DNA of 64,000 bases from Enchytraeus crypticus (Eukaryota > Annelida > Clitellata > Enchytraeida > Enchytraeidae): contig CAJHZI010000014.1 of the NCBI GenBank assembly GCA_905160935.1, positions 166,001 to 230,000 on the forward strand, read 5' to 3'. The notes under the pieces were generated by a model. That model had not been told where the DNA came from. It searched no databases and saw nothing but the letters and a program-made list of their open reading frames with translations. The translations under genes and the position numbers were made by a program. Positions 12,301-22,422 of this stretch are shown piece by piece; position 1 is the stretch's first letter, and each line of letters starts with the position of its first letter.

Positions 12301-14408
12301 CGAGAGAGATAGCAAGAGAGAAAGAGAGAGAAAGAGAGAGAGCCCGCTACATAATGACATAGAAAGTGCCACCAGGTCACCTGGTGACTATACTGCTGAC
12401 CCTCCTGCTTGTCTCTGAACACTCTGGCGAGCCCAAAGTCAGCAATCTTGAGATGACCGGTAGCGCTGATGAGCAGATTGGCAGGCTTCAGGTCTCTGTG
12501 CATGATGTGATTGGCGTGACAGAATGCTACGCCCTTCAGTAGCATCACCGTGTAGCTCTTCACCTGGGCCTCTGTCAACGGGCGCTCCGCATTACGAATT
12601 ACCTAATTACATCCAACAATACAGGACTCTATTAATCCATCCGTAGGGACTTAAATCTAGTTCCTTACAATTTTTGCATCTAACCAGGCTAATTTAGTGA
12701 AATAATATTAACAAGTAAAAAGTTACAGCAATTTTACGAAAAAGTTTTACAGTTTATTATCATTATTATAATAGTTTATTATTATTATAATAGGCTTATT
12801 ATTTTTATTATTTAATTTATTATTATTTGATTAGAATAACATGGAATAGATTGAACATGCTCTTCATTTTGAATTACGTACTGATAAAGGCTGTTGTTTC
12901 CACTGTAAATTATTTTTGAGTAGATGTGAGATTTTGCTGGGAGGGTGTGTAATTTCCCTTAATCCCAATAGTACATGGAACCAGTAGTAATAGCCTAATA
13001 GTACTGGCTGGACCAGTGGCAAAGTCGGCAAGATATTGACCGCGGATCAGTAGGCGCAGGGTTCAAATCCTGGACTCGCCAGTCACTGACATCGCTTTTG
13101 AGTGAGGAAACTGACGTTGACCTATGCTTTACCTTAGCTTTTTTACATAGATAGTAAGATATCTGTATAACTGACCTCAGATAGGTCAGAGAGCATGTAG
13201 TCGAAGACAAGAACAAAACCAAGACCATGTGGCAGAACATCTCTTAAGCGAACTATGTTTTCATTCTCTTCAATCTCTTGTAGTGCCTTAATTTCTCTAA
13301 GTGCTGTATTTGGTATGCCTTCCTCTACCTTACGCAGTGGTACCTACATCAATCAATCAATTAATCAGGTACACAGTTAAGTAAGTACATGGGATAGCAT
13401 TGAAATCTCCATTCCTGATGATGCCTTTAGACGGTCCTAGCACGCTGTTGGACCAGCAGCACAGTTTGTGTGTTTGGTATGTAAACTGAATCTTACCAAT
13501 GAATGTCTGGCTAGCATAGAGGTAACATCATGAAGTTTTAAATGCCAGATCCTAAGGTGAATTAAACCCTCATGGGTTCGAATTCCAGCCACGCTGATCT
13601 GAGAGTAAAATCTCTGACATTCACATGACTGATTATACGGAAAATGGTCTAAATTGCTCAATGGTTTAAACATGTGGTATTAAAATTGATAGATATCAAC
13701 ATAGTTGATCACTTCACTATAATGCGTGTTTATTTACTTAGATGTGCCTCTCGGAGGTCATCGATATAACATGAGTCTGAGAGTAAGGATCAGCGATCTA
13801 GGTATTCTATAGCTTATCCAAGTCAAAGAAATAGTTCAATATCTCACAATTTCAGTCTGAATATTCTTTACAGCTGCAAACTATACTTCATACACATGTA
13901 GATAGCTGATTGTCACTGACATGATATAAATATATAATATAATCTATCTAAATTATAAATAACCTATGTACACTGTAACTAAATAAATGATCACTTCGGC
14001 CGCAACTAAAATCCAGCAGAGGTCCTGCCGTTACAACTCTCACAACTAGGCTGACTCAAATTTTATAAATTTACAAGCATTCTCCCCGCACGGCACTATC
14101 GTCACATGATAATTTTAGCCTAAAAAATTCAATTACCTTCTAGTCTCACCTTGGTCTGTCTAAAGTAAACAATTGCAAGTCTAGATACATACCAATGGCA
14201 AGTAGTATCTAACAATTTGATTACGGCATCAGTAATGGCTGAAAAATGTGAAATAATATGGGCAGAATTTAGGAACAAGTGAATAAAGATGCAGATTATT
14301 ACCAACCTTTTTCAGAGCGACTAGCTCTCCGCTCTCTATGTGTTTTGCTTTGAACACTATTCCATGGGCCCCCTCACCAATTCTGCCTAATATCTTATAG
14401 TCCTCCAT
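9365..14408 (-). CDS. CDK20: Cyclin-dependent kinase 20 (cell cycle-related kinase)
   Basis: Five exons (14307-14408, 13176-13343, 12381-12602, 11312-11622, 9365-9638) join in frame to 358 aa, close to the 346 aa of human CDK20. Visible in order: the glycine loop GRIGEGAHG (residues 8-16), VALKK with the ATP-binding lysine (about 33), [10 protein letters not shown] with catalytic Asp127, DFG at 145-147, the T-loop ATRWYRAPE with Thr167, and the C-terminal HHSELPIP and PLEETLIDP blocks typical of CDK20. The C-terminal linker is unusually Arg-rich. The family phosphorylates MAK/ICK-type kinases, controlling ciliary length and Hedgehog output; that role is inferred. The start ATG opens [11 protein letters not shown], aligned with the human start. 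Donors are GTTGGT, GTCAGT, GTGACC and GTGAGT; all four downstream exons begin GT. Introns 2 and 4 hold family A SINEs. Identification is secure. Confidence 0.96.
9645..9985. repeat. AT-rich minisatellite abutting the CDK20 exon 5 acceptor
   Basis: About seven units built from ATCAATATC, GATAAAGATATC and AACGTCAGAAATC; the full unit is close to 51 bp, with shorter variants near 9,680-9,800. The array begins only 6 nt inside the intron, so it supplies the acceptor's upstream tract. Open frames through it are repeat artefacts. Confidence 0.8.
10056..10190 (-). repeat. SINE family A
   Basis: A well-preserved minus-strand copy within CDK20 intron 4. It has GTCAGTGACGGGCGAGCCCA, the reverse of the B-box (GGATTTGAACCCC) and ACCGACATCGCCATTGG at the head. 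Confidence 0.75.
10300..10375 (-). repeat. SINE family B fragment
   Basis: Contains CCAGTGAATGTCCAAGATTT and TACTCTCTGATCAGC, the middle of family B, in CDK20 intron 4. Confidence 0.5.
10538..10640. repeat. Family C interspersed repeat, partial
   Basis: ATCATCATTCTCCCTTAAATCCC, a CAGTTTAACAAGAGTCGAG-like block and CCTCTCTGTCC match the repeats at 19,121, 28,097 and 55,462. Only the ATG-tail half is present. Confidence 0.55.
10978..11050 (+). repeat. SINE 3'-domain fragment with ATT tail
   Basis: TTCCTGACATCATCCTTGTG, GAAACAGATGTTAAAC and an ATT-rich tail match the GACGTTAAAC-type 3' domain seen at 58,562 and 61,525. Confidence 0.5.
12165..12345. repeat. GA-rich microsatellite
   Basis: Interrupted GAGAGA/GATAGA array in CDK20 intron 3, about 35 bp from the exon 3 donor. 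It could have spread from a LINE (GA)n tail, but no LINE body is visible. Confidence 0.8.
13003..13150 (+). repeat. SINE family A
   Basis: The plus-strand head has AGTGGCAAAGTCGGCAAGAT and the B-box GGGTTCAAATCC, then the 3' domain GAGTGAGGAAACTGACGTTG. It sits in CDK20 intron 2, about 25 bp from the exon 2 donor. Confidence 0.8.
13500..13735 (+). repeat. SINE family B
   Basis: A plus-strand copy in CDK20 intron 1: GGTAACATCATGAAGTTTTA, B-box GGGTTCGAATTCC, then ATGTGGTATTAAAATTGATA and ACTATAATGCGTGTTT at the end. Confidence 0.75.
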
Positions 14409-15655
14409 GCTAAACTATTTAATAATATTTAATATTTCTTCTCTCTATAAATAATAATTCCTAAAATTAATTCACTAACCGATAATCATATAATTTCTGT
14501 GTGAGCTGAAAACAAAATTGAAGAACTTTATAGAGATGCACTTAGAAATAGGTTAAAAAAATTTATTAAAGTAAATTTCGAGAGGGGATACAAAGTTACT
14601 AAGTATATATAGAATCTTTATCTCAAATAATTAGGATGGTCTAGCATTTAGAGTTCCATAACCAATCAAAAATGTAACATTAGAACATAAATTACATAAT
14701 TAATTTGCCTACTATATATCTAAGGTCAAAATTAGGAAAAACCTCTAATTACACACCATGATTAAATAGAAAAATTTAATTACTATAATACAGATTACAA
14801 TACAGTCGAAATAGTAGCGAATCTTATTTGGTATCACTAGAGTCAGTTTTATTCAAAGTCAGCAAGTCTCAACATGCTCAAATTGAAAATTTACATTTGA
14901 ATCTTGCATCCGTGATTACCAGTAGGCTAACACATTCTTATAAGCGGTAGTTGTTAGTAATTTATAAATATCTATGTGCAACATTTTCTTATAATTTCAT
15001 AGTGCTACAGATGGGCAATTAATTACACAGAAAGATTAAACATAAGTAGAAGTAATTTTTCGCTAGATAGCGGTCAAGCACTTACAATATAAAATAATAA
15101 CTATTAAAGTGTTACTGTCATCAATGACAACATCGAGTACTAATGAGAGAAATCCAAGTCGGTGAGCAAAAAAATCCAAAAACAGGGAAAATTTCAATAA
15201 TCCGTCTAAAGATAAAGGGAATTAAAAAGAAGATTTTCTTAATACAGAAACGAAAGTTTGGACTACTGGAAGATTCTAATATAAGATTTCTAAGACAGAA
15301 GTAGACTTAATCTAGTAAACATTTTCAATATTTGACTGAATAATTTGGTCGCAACAAATTATTAAAATTTATTTTGTATTTATTTTGAAAAAATCCATTG
15401 TTTACCATTTCCATGCCAGTGGTTATGGGAACGTTCTTGTTCGAAATCTTTGTTTATGTTAGGAAGGGTTCTTTGCGAGGCATACATTAGATCAAGGACA
15501 TAAATCGCATTGTGTGGTTTCTAAATGTCATTTAATGATTCTAATCTAACCCTAATTCAATTCAAATTAAACCCTGACTCTAATCATAAATCTAATCCTT
15601 AACTATACTTAATTTAATAACGTCTATTCACCAAATTAAATAACCCAAAGGTTTT
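14409..15655. other. Upstream region of CDK20, no gene seen
   Basis: AT-rich DNA 5' of CDK20. Apart from a dispersed repeat fragment at 15,107-15,215 I see no gene. The CDK20 promoter should lie here, but I could not pick a core element. Confidence 0.5.
15107..15215. repeat. Family D interspersed repeat
   Basis: TCATCAATGACAACATCGAG, then GTCGGTGAGCAAAAAAATCC, shared with 20,048-20,165, 58,998-59,065 and 63,146-63,262. The consensus is about 110 bp. No tRNA-like boxes are evident. Confidence 0.6.
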
Positions 15656-15815
15656 TTATCGTTGCTATAATGTCTATGTCTTTGCGAAAGAAGCCTTGTA
15701 TATCGAAATGACGTTTTTTATGCATTGTGAACTTTGAGAGGGCCTTTGATAGGATTGATTGGATAAAGATGATGAATATCTTCAAAAGAATAGGAATTGA
15801 CTTTAGAGATATACG

Positions 15816-15958
15816 ATTAATGTTAAACTTATACATCGAGTTAATACGACGACTAATGTTAAACTTATGCAACGAGTTAATACGACGGCTAATGTTAAAC
15901 TTATGCAACGAGTTAATACGACGACTAATGTTAAACTTATGCAACGAGTTGGTCTAGT
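15816..15958 (+). repeat. 36-bp in-frame tandem repeat inside LINE RT
   Basis: About four units of TTAATACGACGACTAATG plus TTAAACTTATGCAACGAG, i.e. 12 codons (LMLNLCNELIRR). The unit is a multiple of three, so the frame survives. Confidence 0.8.
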
Positions 15959-16842
15959 AATCAAAATTCAATAAGAATACTCAGAAGAAAGGGAAATAGG
16001 ACGTGGAGTAAGACAATTAAGGTTGCAGTATTTCGCCGCTGCTGTTTAACATTTTACTCTGAGGCAATGATGGAGGATGCCATGGAAGAAGGAATAAGAG
16101 TAGGAGAAAAATTGTTACAAGATGTAAGGTTTTCAGATGACCAAGGAATGGTAGCGGGCAGCGAGACTGAACTGCAGAAGATAATGAATAGTCTGAAAGA
16201 CACGGCATTGAAATATGGCATGAAGACTAACATCAAAAAGACGAAAGTGATAAGAGTGTCCGATAATAAAATGTAAGTTAACATATCACAATAAATGGTA
16301 CGAAATTGGAACCGGTAAGGAGTTTCAAATATCTGGGTCATACTATAATCGATGATGGGAAATGTGAGACTGAAATATGCAGAGGGATTGCACAAGCAAA
16401 AGAGGCCTACGGTAATAGGAAAGAACTTTTAACAAAAAGTCTAAAGAAAGATACCAAGATAAAGATAGACAAAACCTTGGTTTGAACCACGCTATTATAC
16501 ATGTAGGCCTACATGGTTATAAAATATGGACCTTAAGGAAGGCAGATATCATGAAACTAGAAGCATTGAAATTGTGGATATGGAGAAGAATGGAAAGGTA
16601 TTAGCTGGACTCGAAAAGTTGCAAACAAGAAAGTTATGGAAAGAGTTGGTAAGGATAGAAAGTTGATAAATCATAAATGCATTAAGAAATAGGAAGAAGT
16701 GTTGGATAGGACACATTCTAAGGGGAAGGTCTATTAAAAGAGGTCATAGAAGGTAGAATGAAAGGATATAGAGGCAGAGGCAGGCCGAGATTAGGTATGT
16801 TAAATGATCTTAGGTATGCTAAATGATCTAAAGACCCATTCA

Positions 16843-17558
16843 CAGGGACGGATCCAGGAATTTTTTAAGGGGGGGGGGCCCGAAATTTTTTTTGGACAGT
16901 ATACTTGTTTTTGCTTACTCCCCGCCTTCTTCGGGACGTGACGCAAGCAGAAAAAAACGCTGTGTGGGGGGACCTCAAAATTTTTCGGTATACTGCGCTC
17001 AGCTCATAGAGTGAGGATATCCCCGTATCTTAACCCCCCTCATACCCCGTACTAAAGTGAGAGGAAAACCTAAAATGCCTAAAATCCTACATTTCTTTAG
17101 GAAAAAAGTAGATTAATTTTTTCACCTCTGAAGAGCCTCAGCGATCAGGACCAATTGCAAAAGTGACCTAATTTTGGCGGAGGATGGGGAGGGGGCTTAA
17201 GTCTCTCGATCCTAGCCAAGGCTGTTTGCATCACTGCTCCGGGACAGAGTTCACATTTTTTACTTACACCTTTTTTCTCTTATACAGTGGCTAAAGTGAA
17301 AATTGAGAGCTAGTGAAACGATCAACATTTTTCGGGCCCCCTTCCGTTATATGGGCCTCTAGTGGGGTCCTTATTTGAACAAATTTCAGGTAGTCGGACT
17401 GTTCGAGTTCCCTCTTGAACCCCCTCCCCCTGACCCCCCTATAACGCCCTTGAAACATATTTACATCTAGAAATTGCATAGAAAAATTGCAAATATAGTT
17501 TTAAAATTTTTATCGTCGGTCCTAAGGGGGGGCCCGGGCCCCCCTGGATCCATCACTG
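16843..17558 (-). mobile_element. hAT-like MITE, copy 2, inserted in the LINE
   Basis: The ends are CAGGGACGGATCCAGGAA and (reverse strand) CAGTGATGGATCCAGGGG. A perfect 8-bp target duplication CCCATTCA lies at 16,835-16,842 and 17,559-17,566. The related LINE at 29.6 kb is uninterrupted at this point, which confirms the insertion. The interior matches copy 1 (7,516-8,210) in the opposite orientation. No transposase is encoded. Confidence 0.85.
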
Positions 17559-17648
17559 CCCATTCATATGTGGAATTAAGGAGGCAAGCGGAAGACAGAG
17601 AAGAGCGGAGGAGTTACCATGGGCCTGCCAGTAGGCAGTACACTAAGA

Positions 17649-17649
<1 letters not shown>

Positions 17650-17741
<92 letters not shown>

Positions 17742-17747
17742 TATATA
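17650..17747. repeat. TA microsatellite
   Basis: A nearly pure TA array at the LINE 3' end, which gave the target TA for the fold-back element next to it. Confidence 0.9.
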
Positions 17748-18504
17748 CAGACTGGGCAAAAAAGATAATCCCCTAGCGTAATATCAATAACTTCGGCAAA
17801 ACTCAAAATATTTACACAAAATTTTTAGATTTTCTAGAAGGGGAATTTCTACATATATCCTGCAAATTTTATGAAGATCTGTTAAGCATTAACAAAGTTA
17901 CAGCGTTTCTACGAAAAAAGTGCAAAAATCAATTTTAACAAGACTCATTTTAACAGTCATAGTAACTTCGACAAAACTCAAAATAGCTTTACAAAATTTT
18001 CGGAGCTTCTACAGGATGACTTTCTAAACCTAACTTGAAAATTTTGAGGAAATATATTCAGAATTAGCAAAAATACAGCGCTTATTCCGAAAAAAGTGTT
18101 AACATAAATTTTAAAAAGGCTAATTAAACAAACGTACCGGAAAATGTCCACAAAACTTAGAAATAATTTAAACAGACGAACTAATGTTAAGCATCATTTA
18201 TTGGAGCAGCCAACAAGGTAGTGGAGGTTTATATTCTATCACTTAAGTAAGCGGCCCTTTTCAGGGTCGTTATTTTCTTAAAAAGCAACGACTAGCATTT
18301 CAAAAAGCCTTGTTAAAATTGATTTTTGCACTTTTCTCGTAGAAATGTTATAATTTCGTAACTACTGAAAATACTTTCACCAAATTTTCAGGAGATACGC
18401 AGAAATTCCTACCCTAGAAGTTTCGAAAATTTTGTAAAGAAGTGTTGAGTTTTCTTGAAGTTATTGAGATTTCGCTAGTTGATTATTATTTTTTACCCTG
18501 TCTG
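17748..18504 (+). mobile_element. Mariner-type fold-back MITE with TA target site
   Basis: It starts CAGACTGGGCAAAAAAGATA and ends TTTTTTACCCTGTCTG, flanked by TA on both sides. The terminal inverted repeats extend about 200 bp, through the block GTGCAAAAATCAATTTTAAC and its reverse complement. A diverged direct copy of the left arm follows it at about 17,955-18,120. No ORF is present. The ends and TA duplication fit the Tc1/mariner superfamily. Confidence 0.75.
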
Positions 18505-18519
18505 TATATATATATAATA

Positions 18520-18605
18520 GAGATGAGTTAAGGCGTGATATGCCATGGACCTGCCAGTAGACAGTGAACTAAGAGAGAGAGAGAGAGGAGAGAGAGAGAG
18601 CGCGC
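18520..18605 (+). mobile_element. LINE family 1, 3' end fragment
   Basis: ATGGACCTGCCAGTAGACAG followed by TGAACTAAGAGAGAGAG matches the terminal codons (PWTCQ) and tail of the LINE at 29,543. It is a separate truncated insertion, or the far part of the one split upstream. Confidence 0.6.
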
Positions 18606-19120
18606 GAAGGAGCTGAAGATGGACTCTCCCGCCTATCTAGAAATTCACACTCTATATAACTGTTGTGGCATTTTTATCACAGTCTCTTAATCTATTTATA
18701 GGCCTAGATTTTCAGCATTCAGTAGGCTTAAACTCAACGCGGCAAATTTTTTTTCAAAGCGTACATGTATATTTTATTGTAGCAGCAGAAACCAAGCACA
18801 ACCACAAATTCAAAATCCATCATCCATGACTGTAGCGTTACTATACAAGTTACATCAGGTTCTAAATACAATGATGCAATCATTGTCAAAAATATTATCA
18901 ATATTTTTGTCAGCTATAAAATCAATCGGTTAATCAATCAATCCAAATATCCAAACAATCAATCCATCAATATATCAATAAATTCAGGAACCAATCAATC
19001 AATTAATTAATTAATCCGTTATATAATCAATCAATCAAATCTAAACATCTATTTGTTAAATCAAAATTCACACAATTTATCATTCAATCAAGTAATCAAT
19101 CTAAATCACAATCAATCCAT

Positions 19121-19330
19121 GAATCATCATCATCATCATCTTCCCTTGAATTCCAGTTTAACTAGGGTCGGGATACAAATAGAGCGTCTCAAATCCTCTC
19201 TGTCCTACATCATATCATCAGTCAATCCCATATTTGAGACTTTCCCATGCGTTTAAATTTTTGTAGCAATTTCTGGAGCCTAGGCGCTCACCAACCGGAT
19301 GCACTTTCTGACGTTGGTAATCATTCTAGA
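19121..19330. repeat. Family C interspersed repeat with (ATG)n tail
   Basis: An ATC array (ATG on the other strand) followed by CTTCCCTTGAATTCCAG, TTTAACTAGGGTCGGGATAC, GAGCCTAGGCGCTCACCAAC and CTTTCTGACGTTGG. Other copies are at 10,538, 25,800, 28,097, 53,140, 54,025, 55,462 and 57,958. On the minus strand it ends in GATGATGATG, as expected of a retroposon tail. No tRNA boxes are seen; it may be a LINE 3' end. Confidence 0.7.
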
Positions 19331-19413
19331 GAATTTAAAATCAAATTTATCACTTTAGGACGATACGCAAAACAATGCGTGAACACAGCGAAAAACTGTG
19401 AATAGAAATAACA

Positions 19414-19669
19414 GTGCCAGTCAGGTGTCGTATGATAATGCTTAAGTGCCAGTCAGGTGTCGTATGATAATGCTTAAGTGCCAGTCAGGTGTCGTATGAT
19501 AATGCTTAAGTGCCAGTCAGGTGTCGTATGATAATGCTTAAGTGCCAGTCAGGTGTCGTATGATAATGCTTAAGTGCCAGTCAGGTGTCGTATGATAATG
19601 CTTAAGTGCCAGTCAGGTGTCGTATGATAATGCTTAAGTGCCAGTCAGGTGTCGTATGATAATGCTTGA
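19414..19669. repeat. Eight-copy 32-bp tandem array
   Basis: The unit GTGCCAGTCAGGTGTCGTAT plus GATAATGCTTAA is repeated eight times with almost no divergence. There are no unique spacers, so it is not CRISPR-like. The identity suggests recent expansion. No gene overlaps it. Confidence 0.95.
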
Positions 19670-20047
19670 AAATCAGATTAACTATGGTACATAAAATGTA
19701 TGTTCCAAATTATATCACGGCAATAAAGTTATAAACACGCATACTCCCTGCTGTGCACAAGTTTATAATATCGTAGTCTCAAAATGAAATGAATGCTAGC
19801 AGCAATTTTATCTTTTATATAAGAAATTACATCCATTGTAAATGACCTCGCAATTAAATAACGAAACGTAACTTTTTAACAGCTGGAACATAGCCTACAT
19901 CATATTTACACTTGCAGAGTATGCGGACAAATAGATGGCCTTAATAACACAGTACAACAGTGCTGTCCATTAGGAGGATTATGATAATAAAATGCATGTG
20001 TGTCAAATATGAACAATAATAATATAACTACATAAGATGACATAACA

Positions 20048-20165
20048 ATTAGAGTGCTACAGTCATCCGTGACAACATCGAGCACAATTGAGACAAATTC
20101 AAGCCGGTGAGCACAAGGAAGATCAGAAACGGTGCAAATTCGAAAATCCAGAAAACTAATAGTAA
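20048..20165. repeat. Family D interspersed repeat
   Basis: GTGACAACATCGAGCACAAT and AAGCCGGTGAGCACAAGGA match the copies at 15,107 and 63,146. Confidence 0.6.
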
Positions 20166-20341
20166 CATAGCGTCATTTGCGCAAACGGTTAAGAGGTTTG
20201 ACCTTCGATCGGTAGATTCGCAATACTAAATTAAGGCTCACCAATAGCGCTGAAGTCTGAGCACGACTCTAATAGAGACTAATCGTTATAGTTAGCTACA
20301 GTTAGATAATAATAATAATAATAATAATAATGACAATAATA

Positions 20342-20545
20342 ACACGCATTATAGTAAAACGGTCAACTACGATGATATCTATCACTTTTAATACCACATG
20401 TTAAAGCTGTTAAGGAAATTTTCCGTTTTCCGTGAAACTAGTTCAGTGAATGTCCGAGTTTACTCTAAGATCAGCGCGGCAGGGAATCGAACCCACAAGA
20501 GTACAATTCACCTCAGAATCTGTCATTTAAAACTTCGTGACGTAG
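20342..20545 (-). repeat. SINE family B
   Basis: A near full-length minus-strand copy. It has the reverse B-box GGGAATCGAACCC, the CACGCATTATAGTAAAACGG end and ATCTGTCATTTAAAACTTCG at the head. Confidence 0.75.
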
Positions 20546-21069
20546 TTGTAATTTTGTAGAGCATATTTAGGATTTGTTTTTGAATAATTTAGTAGAGCAG
20601 AGAAGATGATGTCGAGAAATTCATGAACTAACAGCTCAACAGAATACTTGTCAATTTTTCCTAGTAAATGAAACCGATTCAGTTTAAAATATGTAAAGCT
20701 TCCAAAATGATAAAACTTTTATTAATAACAGTAACTTTCACGTTTACAGCAATAGTTTTCTTTATTTAACTTCTCTATAGAAAGGAACTTATATGATCTA
20801 AACTGGTGCTAACTTAAACGCACAATTTATTTTAGCACAAGATTTTTTCTCGTCAGTTATGCCAGCGCAAATGCTACTTGTCAGAGTATCAGAGTGAACA
20901 AAATATATACACAGCACCGGTTAATGTCTGAAATCAACAATAGTCGTATTAAAATATTTATATTTTGAGTATCATAGCTTTATATGAGATCTGTTAGTCG
21001 CATGTTTGTCTTCGCTCTCTAGCCTAATACTACATGTACACAGTGCATCAATAGTAATAATAATATAAT

Positions 21070-21345
21070 AATAACACACATTATAGTGACATGATCAACT
21101 ACGTTGATATCTATCAATTTAATACCACATATGATTTAATATGATTTAATACCACATGTCAAATCCGTTAGGCAATTTTGTCCGTTTTCCGTATAACCAG
21201 TCTAGTGAATGTTCGAGATTTTACTCTCGGATCAACGCGGCTGGGATTCGAACCCACGAGGGTTCAATTCACCTCAGGGTCAGTCATTTAAAACTTCATG
21301 ACGTTATCTACATCTCTAACCATTGCGCAATTGAGACATTCAAAT
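21070..21345 (-). repeat. SINE family B, full length
   Basis: The best full-length copy, running from CACACATTATAGTGACATG to ACCATTGCGCAATTGAGAC. The reverse B-box is GGGATTCGAACCC. A small internal duplication of TATGATTTAATAC is present. Confidence 0.8.
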
Positions 21346-22295
21346 TGTTAATTCATCAACTAATAGTTTAAGCCATTGTTACAAGAGATTAATCGCAGAG
21401 CCTTTAAGCATACTCTTTGCTTTGATGACCCTCAATCAATAATAATATCAGCATAAAAATTAATCAATCAATAAATATTCAACTTACTACAATATTTATC
21501 CTCGATATCTCACTACATCTATACCCTATCTCTTTCTAAGTCACTTAAGAAATTATTCAGGTCGATTGTAACATTAATTTCTATGATTAAATCTGATCTT
21601 TACTTAATTTATTAATATTAACTTTATAACAAATATCTTAAAATAATTAATATTTCGTAAATATTTACCTATTGGGCTATCACAGACATCTGCACTGGAA
21701 GAACAAAACTATACAATGAACTAAATAATTAGTACCCAACTAGAGGTACTACAAATGAGAAGCATCTATCCGAAAAAAATAGCTTTAAATCATTCAAAAA
21801 TTTCCTTCGCTGCAACTTCATACTGCAATTTTACGTAGATGATATCGCTAACCCGTCAAGCTATCAAGCTTCTAGAATGTTGCGAGGGTCATGTCGGACC
21901 AAACTACTCGTCTACACAAAATAGTTAAAATTTTAATAATCAAACGAAAAAATCGGCAGAAGACAGGTGAGAAGTATGGTTTTTTTCTAACCCTAGACCT
22001 AAAGCCATCCTCAGAGATTTTAATTCAGATAATGCATTATGACGGTATTTCAGGGCGTATCAACTCAATCTTGGTAACAATCAAAATTAAGAACACGCTA
22101 ATTAGTGTATATACATGTACATCAAATCTACTGTTTTAAATATCTACATATTTATATCTAGTAAATATATAAATTGCCAGAACGTTTATTATTGACTAAA
22201 TGTTTTTGTTAAATTGAGATTCCTCCCTCTCTATTCACGGTTCCCTTGTAATTGCAGATTCAGTAGATAGGAGATGGGATATTTTTCTACTGTTC

Positions 22296-22351
<56 letters not shown>

Positions 22352-22422
22352 TTACGGTGCCCTTGTAGTGACAGTTTCTGTAGACAGGAGATATAAGATT
22401 TTCCTAAAGTTCAATTCGCCAG
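21346..22422. other. Downstream flank of the Kelch gene
   Basis: No gene is seen. A CT microsatellite lies at about 22,295-22,346, ~80 bp beyond the Kelch stop codon and so probably inside its 3' UTR. Confidence 0.5.

Larger units (their letters stand above)
15660..17645 (+). mobile_element. LINE family 1 (non-LTR retrotransposon), decayed copy split by a MITE
   Basis: Reverse-transcriptase pieces are readable in several frames: NFERAFDRIDWIKMMNIFKR, FSDDQGMVAGSETELQKIMN in place of the usual YADD/FADD block, KTNIKKTKVIRVSDNKM, and the terminal [16 protein letters not shown] block before a TA tail. Frameshifts and stops are frequent, so it is not functional. A 36-bp in-frame tandem repeat lies inside the RT part. 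A hAT-like MITE occupies 16,843-17,558; the LINE resumes exactly after it. It is related to the copy at 29,543-30,165. Confidence 0.8.

Noticed and set aside
17474..17806. Tyr/Ile ORFs on both strands
   Set aside because: TA microsatellite read-through attached to the LINE terminus.
19414..19669. Possible CRISPR-like array
   Set aside because: The units are contiguous without unique spacers and the host DNA is animal; it is a simple minisatellite.
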